10,856 nt of DNA from Candidatus Hodarchaeota archaeon (lineage in GTDB: Archaea > Asgardarchaeota > Heimdallarchaeia > Hodarchaeales > Hodarchaeaceae): contig JAUUVJ010000096.1 of the NCBI GenBank assembly GCA_030589605.1, positions 1 through 10,856 on the forward strand, read 5' to 3'. The notes under the pieces are model-generated. The model did not search any database and was not told the origin of the DNA. It saw only the letters and a program-made list of their open reading frames with translations. Positions 5,211-10,856 of the stretch are shown here, piece by piece. Positions within the stretch are counted from its first letter, which is position 1; each line of letters opens with the position of its first letter. Made by a program: the position numbers and the translations under genes.

Positions 5211-6449
5211 ATGCAAGGTCTACATCAAAAAGGCAGAGGAAAATTATTAGAGAGAGCGAGAAAATTCATATTTTCTACTGCTCTTCCTGATAGTGCTTCA
5301 AAATTATGTAGACTTAATTTTCGTTACGGTTTAGCAAAAATGCACTTAGTACAGGAACAATTAGGATTGGATCCTACGACTACATTTATAGCTGCTCCAG
5401 ATTGTACAATTTCTCGTAATATACATCGCTGGAGAAACGGGATCGGATATGGAGGAAAAATTACTTGGGGAGATGGAAAAGAACCTCTAATTTTTATCGA
5501 TACAATGCCAAATGCATGTGGTATGCTTGTAGGTTCATTGGACGAAATTCCTGATCCTATTGAATTAATTCAACGTGTTCATGACATGAATGAGAGGAGT
5601 GGAGAACTTAAGATTGATGGGATACCAATCCATTGGAATTATGGAACTGGAAATCATTTCATTAATGTTTTTGAAATTTTTCCGAACCCTGCTGTAAGCG
5701 ATTCATCTGATTTACCTCAATATGCATTTATTGTACACAGTTCCCCTGCAGAGCTAAAAAATGACAAGAATAACAGAAATTTGGGTATGTACTATCATGA
5801 AAGCGAAAACTTGCGTTTTATTTCAGAAACACTAGAGACACCTTTTGGAGACATTCACTATTTAGTTGGAGCGAACGCTTTAAACTATTACGATTTTTTT
5901 ACGTGGGCCAAGAATTTTGGACGGAAACGGCGTCATCTTGCAAGTGAATTACTTTTTGGAAAGAATTTCAAAGTAGTGACTGATAAAATTCACCAAGGAA
6001 TGACCCATATGAATGAGATTGCATTAGGCTGCCATGTGTTTAACAATTCCGAAAAGCAATTCTTTCCTTTAACTCTTCGCGCAGATTTACCTTGTTACCT
6101 TATGAAGGGAGTTCCTAGTTTTACGGAAGAAGCAATGGAAACGTTAAATTTTACTGGACGTAGTACTAAATACGGTCTTGAAGAGCGATTAAAGAAAGCC
6201 AATATTTTACCTCATGGAGGTGGATATACTTTTCCACACATTATTTCTGTTCCTGAGATTTTTGAAACTGTTGAGAAAAGGAGATACTTTTCAGTCGATC
6301 TTGGAACTGGTATCGGAACAGTAATTTTTGAAACCCCCCGAGAACTTGAATTCGCGTATCGGGGAAGAAATGTCCTTGTACAAACTATCGATTTAGGTTT
6401 AGGCGAGATCGTTGCACGTATGGTTCCACATTTTGCATTAAAAATCTGA
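5211..6449 (+). CDS. Divergent, shortened RtcB-like protein
   Basis: This 412-residue soluble protein follows the order of motifs in RtcB, the Mn/GTP-dependent 3'-phosphate RNA ligase of tRNA splicing. APDCTISRN and GIGYGGKIT (62-85) fit MPDvHxGyGfxIGg; ACGM (102-105) fits GCGM with metal-ligand C103; YGTGNHFINVFE (144-155) fits LGxGNHFiEi with H149; FIVHSSPAEL (173-182) fits viHSGSRglG with H176; WAKNFGRKRR (232-241) fits the AxxYAxxNR helix; HGGG (335-338) fits the guanylylated-His motif HGAGR; and IVARMVPHFALKI fits the C-terminal VARlrPxxviK. Normal RtcB is about 480 residues. Differences: the Asp two residues before GC is replaced (PNACG), HGAGR/S-R becomes HGGGYTFP, and HSGSR loses its Arg. 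It may be an inactive or re-purposed paralogue. The ATG is fixed by a TGA two codons upstream. Ligase activity is unproven. Confidence 0.62.
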   Translation: MQGLHQKGRGKLLERARKFIFSTALPDSASKLCRLNFRYGLAKMHLVQEQLGLDPTTTFIAAPDCTISRNIHRWRNGIGYGGKITWGDGKEPLIFIDTMPNACGMLVGSLDEIPDPIELIQRVHDMNERSGELKIDGIPIHWNYGTGNHFINVFEIFPNPAVSDSSDLPQYAFIVHSSPAELKNDKNNRNLGMYYHESENLRFISETLETPFGDIHYLVGANALNYYDFFTWAKNFGRKRRHLASELLFGKNFKVVTDKIHQGMTHMNEIALGCHVFNNSEKQFFPLTLRADLPCYLMKGVPSFTEEAMETLNFTGRSTKYGLEERLKKANILPHGGGYTFPHIISVPEIFETVEKRRYFSVDLGTGIGTVIFETPRELEFAYRGRNVLVQTIDLGLGEIVARMVPHFALKI

Positions 6450-6480
6450 ACAAAAAAATCAGAACAAAAAAATCTGAAAT
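6441..6480 (+). repeat. 14-base tandem repeat, nearly three copies
   Basis: AAAATCTGAACAAA, AAAATCAGAACAAA and AAAATCTGAAAT follow one another. The first copy includes the final codons and TGA stop of the RtcB-like gene. It looks like slippage of an A-rich unit; no function is evident. Confidence 0.7.
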
Positions 6481-6576
6481 ACTTGCTATTAATATTATCT
6501 AGAAGGATTAATTTTTTAAGCTCTTGTTTTTCATCATATTTGTATCTATTCTCGGATTTTTTGTAAGAATGAGTGT

Positions 6577-9500
6577 TTGGAGTATTTAAATTTGTCAAAG
6601 GTGTCTTCAGAAGTGACAAAAGAGAATAATAATAATTTTGGGTCATTTCTAGAGAAAACGGGAAAGTCTTTTCGATTTCGTTTGTTTTTATTCATTTTGT
6701 TAATTTATATTGCTGGTGCAACACTCGATGTTACTAATACTAATCCTGGATCAAGATTCATGTTAACGAAATCAATAGCTAAGTACGGAGAGTTTACAAT
6801 TCATGAAGAGGATAGGTTAAGATACAGTTATCTGGACTTTTCAATATTGAATAGATTTAGAAATCCAAGTTTTGAAGAAGGTTTACTAGGAAATGCAACC
6901 AATTGGACGGAATTTGGTGAAAATAGTACCAGGAAAAATAATAGCAATCATACAGGCGATTATGGATTTCAGATTAGTACGAAAAATGGGTGGATAGAAC
7001 AGGACATATCCGAAATAGAGATCTACAGTATATTTGAATATAAAGTTACCTTCTGGGCTAAGAAGTTGGATATTTTAGAAACTAATCTTAACATTACGGT
7101 TTTTTATGCAGATTCTACTAAAACCACTCATGATGTGCGGGTATTTTCTCAATTATTTCAGAAATATGAAGTTAATTTAGAAAATATTTCTTCTAATAAA
7201 GTAATCGATAAACTCCGTTTTCAGAATTCAAATTCTAGTACAGTTAATCTAGATGACTTTCATTTAGGCAGTATTTACTCTGATAAAGCACCAGGACTGG
7301 CATTGTTGACTGTACCGATTTATTGGTTCGGAGAAATTATAAGTATCAATTTATTTGGTATTGATCCTTCTGACCATTTTATGATTGATTATTTTGTTAA
7401 GATTTTAATTATTATAAGCATTTTAGCGTTAGGTGCTTTTACTATCATAAAATTCTACGACTTGCTAAGAATTCTTGGTATTTCTCACAGGAGTGCTAAT
7501 TGGACAGCTCTTGTTCTTGCCTTTGGAAGCCTTTTCTATGTTTACATTGGTACTTTTTTCTCTCATTCAATCACGGCAAGTTTTATACTCTTAGCTATAT
7601 ATTTCAGTACTAAATATCGATTGAAAAAAGAAATATCGTCATTGTTATGGACATCTATCCTTTCTGGATTTGTTGTAGTTTGTGATTATATTTTATTATT
7701 CTTATTACCCTTTTTATTCTGTTATACCTTCATTCCATTTCCCTGGAAACTGAAAGATATAGGTGAGAATCTGAAGTATTTGGTAAAGCATTATTTCGCT
7801 GCATTCACCTTATATCTGATTCCAATCATTCTTTGTGGATTACTTGTAGCTTTTTATAATTTTATTTGCTTTAACGACCCTTTTAAGTCACCTTATGCTT
7901 ATGCATGGTATTTCGCTGATAATCAACATTTTTCGGAATCAATGTTTAAGGGATTAGAAATTTTACTGGTTTCAAGACATCATGGTCTCTTCAATTTTAT
8001 GCCAATAGTAATTATTACCATCATTGGACTAATTCCAATGTTTAAAAAAGCTCCTGCTTTAGCAAGCTTATGTACTTCATTGTCTTTGTTAATAATATTG
8101 TTATACAGCAAATATTTCCTAGCATCAGGAGGACTTTGTTATGGTCCACGTCAAATTGTATCGATTGTACCTCTTTTAATCATTCCATTAGGGTTTATTT
8201 TCGATTTAAAGGATGAAGGAAAAATATTATTAAAACTACAAGAATCTATAAGGCTTACCTCGATAACAATCATAAAAACTATTGCAATAATCCTTTCAGG
8301 ATTATCCTTTTTAGCTAATTTTGCTGGAAGTTGGGTCGGAGTATATCCACCCTCGCAAGATATTATTGATCCTATTTGGGGTTCTTCTGATTATATTGGC
8401 CATGTTAAGGTATTATTTAGTTGGATAAATTTTTCTCTGAATACAAATGGATCAATTTCATTAGAAATTCTTCAGGGTACTACAGGGGGATTTAAGTTGG
8501 ATATGATTTTCTTAACTTTACTTGTAGAACTTAAATGGCCAACTGCCTCAAGTTTGGCAATAGTGGAACCTTTAGCTTTCTTCGGAGTGTTATTTCTTGC
8601 GTTATTGATCAATCCATATTTTGACATTCTAAACTTAAGATGTACTTTATCCAAAAGAGTTCCAAATATACTCAATACTACAAAAAGAGATTATTACATT
8701 AAAATTTTAACAGTATTACAAGCAGCATTAGCAATTTTATTCATCTTATGGGGAGTAATTGAAGTAATCCGATTAATCTCGTCATCGACTTATGTATTTC
8801 TTTTCGATCTCACTTCAAACTTATTAATTTCTCTATTCAGTTTTTACGAAGCAGTATCCCATATCCCTGTTGTCAACTTTCTTATTTGGATAATTATCTT
8901 TTGTCTTACCTTTGTATTAAGATTGATCATACTTCGTAATTCATTTGATCTTGGTAACTGGTTTGTAAATATTGGGTTATTCATTTTAGTCACTAGTATT
9001 ACTTGGATAGTCTTGGAACAGCTTGATCATGCACGGAGGAACAATTATCAAGACAATGAGAAAGTTTCAAATTTAACAGATTCTCAACACTTTAAACGAT
9101 ATCTGAATATTGGACAAATATTAGCTTTTATTTTTTTAATAACTTGTATCTGGTCGCTTTTCAGAAGTTTATTGTTTTCTGAATTAGGTTATGGAGGAGA
9201 ATTAAATCCTTCCCTATTTACATATGTTACTTATTTTATTTTATTTTTAATTTTTATATTAACGTTTTCAATAACAGAAATTATATACATTGATAGAAAT
9301 GAAAAGAAACAAAAACAAAAATCCATATCCATTGAATCAGAGAACATAATTACCCAAACAGAACACTCTTCTAAAGTTATTGAAATAAAATTAAAAATAG
9401 GTATTTCTCTTATGATTCTTTGTTTCTTAATAATTCATGTTGTAAATTCTTATATTGCTTCTAAAATCACTTTGGAAGATTTTTTTATTATTATACCGAC

Positions 9501-9945
9501 TTTAGACTCGAGAGGAATTATTGATTGGTTTGTGGAAGTAGGAAACCCGGTTCCTGTTTATTTAACGATGGGAATTATATTAGTTATTATAATAACACTA
9601 GCTTTTATTTACGAATATTTATCTGAGATTGGAAAAGTACCAAGAACATTTACTAAATTTCCTAATGAATTGCAAAATACAATGAAGGAGAAATTCTTTG
9701 AAATTTCTGCTCTCCAATCAATATTTATATTTGGTATAGGGTTACTCACCTTTATTTTTCTATTAATTACAGTTTTATTTTCAGTACTATCGACAGTTCC
9801 GAATCCTATGTTTCTTGAGTTACACTTAGAGGAATGGATCATATGGTATTCGATATTCATTGTACTCATTGTAGGAATTATTTGGAGTATCAATTTAAAT
9901 AAAGAATCAAACCATAATAAAATAGAATTAAGAGAAAAGGGCTGA
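6577..9945 (+). CDS. Large GT-C-like membrane glycosyltransferase with inserted carbohydrate-binding-like domain
   Basis: A 1122-residue polytopic membrane protein. TM1 is about 34-50, then an outer loop with YGEFTIHEED (70-79), whose acidic residues resemble the GT-C catalytic site. Residues about 92-232 form a soluble beta-rich domain (NPSFEEG, ATNWT, GDYGFQIST, YKVTFWAK, VNLDDFHLG) like CBM4/9 jelly rolls, with eight N-x-S/T sequons, so it faces outside. The GT-C pattern resumes with YSDKAPG (234-240), many TM helices, SRHHGLF (466-472) and YGPRQ (522-526), as in family-39-like, lipid-linked-sugar enzymes. Residues from about 700 add four or more TM hairpins and a Lys-rich inner loop (about 905-938). 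No ATG is available near the start: TTG 6577 is the longest option, but GTG 6613 has AAAGGTG 9 bases upstream and may be right. It is convergent with another GT-C gene. Substrate is unknown. Confidence 0.75.
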   Translation: MEYLNLSKVSSEVTKENNNNFGSFLEKTGKSFRFRLFLFILLIYIAGATLDVTNTNPGSRFMLTKSIAKYGEFTIHEEDRLRYSYLDFSILNRFRNPSFEEGLLGNATNWTEFGENSTRKNNSNHTGDYGFQISTKNGWIEQDISEIEIYSIFEYKVTFWAKKLDILETNLNITVFYADSTKTTHDVRVFSQLFQKYEVNLENISSNKVIDKLRFQNSNSSTVNLDDFHLGSIYSDKAPGLALLTVPIYWFGEIISINLFGIDPSDHFMIDYFVKILIIISILALGAFTIIKFYDLLRILGISHRSANWTALVLAFGSLFYVYIGTFFSHSITASFILLAIYFSTKYRLKKEISSLLWTSILSGFVVVCDYILLFLLPFLFCYTFIPFPWKLKDIGENLKYLVKHYFAAFTLYLIPIILCGLLVAFYNFICFNDPFKSPYAYAWYFADNQHFSESMFKGLEILLVSRHHGLFNFMPIVIITIIGLIPMFKKAPALASLCTSLSLLIILLYSKYFLASGGLCYGPRQIVSIVPLLIIPLGFIFDLKDEGKILLKLQESIRLTSITIIKTIAIILSGLSFLANFAGSWVGVYPPSQDIIDPIWGSSDYIGHVKVLFSWINFSLNTNGSISLEILQGTTGGFKLDMIFLTLLVELKWPTASSLAIVEPLAFFGVLFLALLINPYFDILNLRCTLSKRVPNILNTTKRDYYIKILTVLQAALAILFILWGVIEVIRLISSSTYVFLFDLTSNLLISLFSFYEAVSHIPVVNFLIWIIIFCLTFVLRLIILRNSFDLGNWFVNIGLFILVTSITWIVLEQLDHARRNNYQDNEKVSNLTDSQHFKRYLNIGQILAFIFLITCIWSLFRSLLFSELGYGGELNPSLFTYVTYFILFLIFILTFSITEIIYIDRNEKKQKQKSISIESENIITQTEHSSKVIEIKLKIGISLMILCFLIIHVVNSYIASKITLEDFFIIIPTLDSRGIIDWFVEVGNPVPVYLTMGIILVIIITLAFIYEYLSEIGKVPRTFTKFPNELQNTMKEKFFEISALQSIFIFGIGLLTFIFLLITVLFSVLSTVPNPMFLELHLEEWIIWYSIFIVLIVGIIWSINLNKESNHNKIELREKG

Positions 9946-9973
9946 ACTGAATTCAAATATCTTATCGTTTATG

Positions 9974-10856
9974 TTAAATTAACCAATTATCCCAATCACA
10001 GAATTGCCAAAGCACTATGAAACTATAGATTATAAAAAGAAAGATTACTAGAATTATCATTTTATTAGATTTCAATTCATCAGCCAATATAACAGGGCCA
10101 AGGAAAATAGTTCCTATGTAACGGGGTGCACCCCAAGCATGAACTCCTGTGTATCCTGTATAAAATAAAACCTGACCAATGATAAGTAGAGAGATGCCTG
10201 GCTTTTTTATAATGGCAATCATTCCCAATCCAATGAAAAAAAACACAAAAAGATATTTTTCTAGTGCCCATTTAATATTACCAGATATGACCATCTCATA
10301 TAGTCCTGCAAAAGGGTAAACAAATTTCGCTCCCCAATTTACAAAAGTGATTTCTGACAAAGACATTGGAGCAACTGCATTAGCGAATATTATCCATCCT
10401 AGTGGAATAATTCCAAAAATAAGAACCCAACTAAGACCAATATCAAGAAAATCGATAACTTTTTGGTAATTTTCCTTATTAGATTCAGAAATAGGGAATT
10501 TTTGAAAAAATGAGGTTTTTAAGGAGATAATGGAGGAATTTGAATTAAGATACGAACCTAATAACGTCATGAATTTGATTATTACTAATATAGGGAATAC
10601 AGGGATAGCTAATAAGGATCCTAAGGCTAATTTTAACCCTTTCTTCTGAATTTTTCTTCCAAAGTAGATAGGAATATACAGGATAAATATGATTGCTCCT
10701 GGAAACCGTGCAAGTGTGGCTAGCGCTAGTGTTAAACCTGATAGAGGATAATTCTCCTTTTCAAAAAAGTACCAAGATAAAATAGCAAAAGTAATGAAGA
10801 CAGACTCAGCATATGCAACTGTTGAAAAAACGAATACTGTGGGAAAAAAAGAGAAT
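9974..10856 (-). CDS. PIG-V/Gpi18-like GT-C glycosyltransferase, C-terminal part (cut by window edge)
   Basis: The frame stays open from the TAA at 9974-9976 to the window edge, so the ATG at 10570 is internal and the gene starts outside. About 293 residues are visible, mostly membrane helices. Near the edge they read AYAESVF and LATLARFPGAIIF, matching the family pattern Y-(S/A)-E-(S/A)-x-F and L-A-x-x-x-R-x-x-G of PIG-V/Gpi18-type mannosyltransferases (COG5542-like). Later comes GAPRYIGTIFLGPVILADEL, like the R-Y-x-x-x-x-F-P block before the last helix, here with G in place of P. The protein ends FCDWDNWLI. Catalytic acidic residues of the first loop lie beyond the window. The family transfers sugars from lipid carriers on the outer face of the membrane. 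It is tail-to-tail with the large GT-C-like gene, only 28 bp apart, which supports a shared surface-glycan role. Substrate unknown. Confidence 0.72.
   Translation of the reverse strand, partial: FSFFPTVFVFSTVAYAESVFITFAILSWYFFEKENYPLSGLTLALATLARFPGAIIFILYIPIYFGRKIQKKGLKLALGSLLAIPVFPILVIIKFMTLLGSYLNSNSSIISLKTSFFQKFPISESNKENYQKVIDFLDIGLSWVLIFGIIPLGWIIFANAVAPMSLSEITFVNWGAKFVYPFAGLYEMVISGNIKWALEKYLFVFFFIGLGMIAIIKKPGISLLIIGQVLFYTGYTGVHAWGAPRYIGTIFLGPVILADELKSNKMIILVIFLFIIYSFIVLWQFCDWDNWLI

Noticed and set aside
6212..6646. Minus-strand open frame of 144 codons
   Set aside because: It lies across the conserved RtcB-like C terminus, the 14-base repeats and the start of the next gene; low-complexity, no motif.
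8472..8675. Minus-strand open frame of 67 codons
   Set aside because: It is inside the membrane protein gene and shows no independent signal.
9609..9956. Minus-strand open frame of 115 codons
   Set aside because: It is antisense to the hydrophobic C-terminal helices of the GT-C-like gene, with no family resemblance.
10080..10271. Minus-strand open frame of 63 codons
   Set aside because: It is a frame-shifted shadow of the PIG-V-like gene on the same strand.

Overview
The window is AT-rich and most likely comes from an Asgard archaeon. Three things point that way: a Ras/Rab-type small GTPase with an intact G5 motif, a double Roadblock/LC7 protein close by, and an archaeal (type II) glyceraldehyde-3-phosphate dehydrogenase. 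Shine-Dalgarno-like GGTGA/AGGTGG sites, TATA boxes and poly-T terminators fit an archaeon. No transposase, CRISPR array, tRNA or rRNA was seen.

Layout. Positions 1-188 (+) are the C-terminal end of a small GTPase. It converges on 369-1064 (-), a helical-repeat protein with a possible decayed PD-(D/E)XK-like C-terminal domain. Next is 1351-2091 (-), a tandem Roadblock/LC7 protein that must start at TTG. A 507-bp gap (2092-2598) holds perfect hairpins enclosed by a closing stem, with a TATA-like box at the right distance and a T8 tract at the end: a candidate unknown structured RNA on the minus strand. Positions 2599-3696 (-) are gap, overlapped by 4 bases by a small winged-helix gene (3693-4040, -). 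Its leader contains a 17-bp inverted repeat that includes its own ribosome binding site. A second, clearly paralogous winged-helix gene lies at 4275-4580 (-). After a 630-bp non-coding stretch come two plus-strand genes: a short, divergent RtcB-like protein (5211-6449) and a 1122-residue GT-C-like membrane protein (6577-9945) with a glycan-binding-like beta domain inserted in its first outer loop. The window ends inside a minus-strand PIG-V/Gpi18-like GT-C gene (9974 to the edge), convergent with the former.

How the parts may work together (inference). The GTPase, helical-repeat and Roadblock genes resemble a GTPase-signalling neighbourhood; Roadblock proteins commonly scaffold or regulate small GTPases. 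The winged-helix gene and gap form a translationally coupled unit that may be autoregulated. The two membrane proteins at the right are probably enzymes of cell-surface or lipid-linked glycan synthesis. The most novel candidates are the structured RNA at 2283-2461 and the RtcB-like protein.
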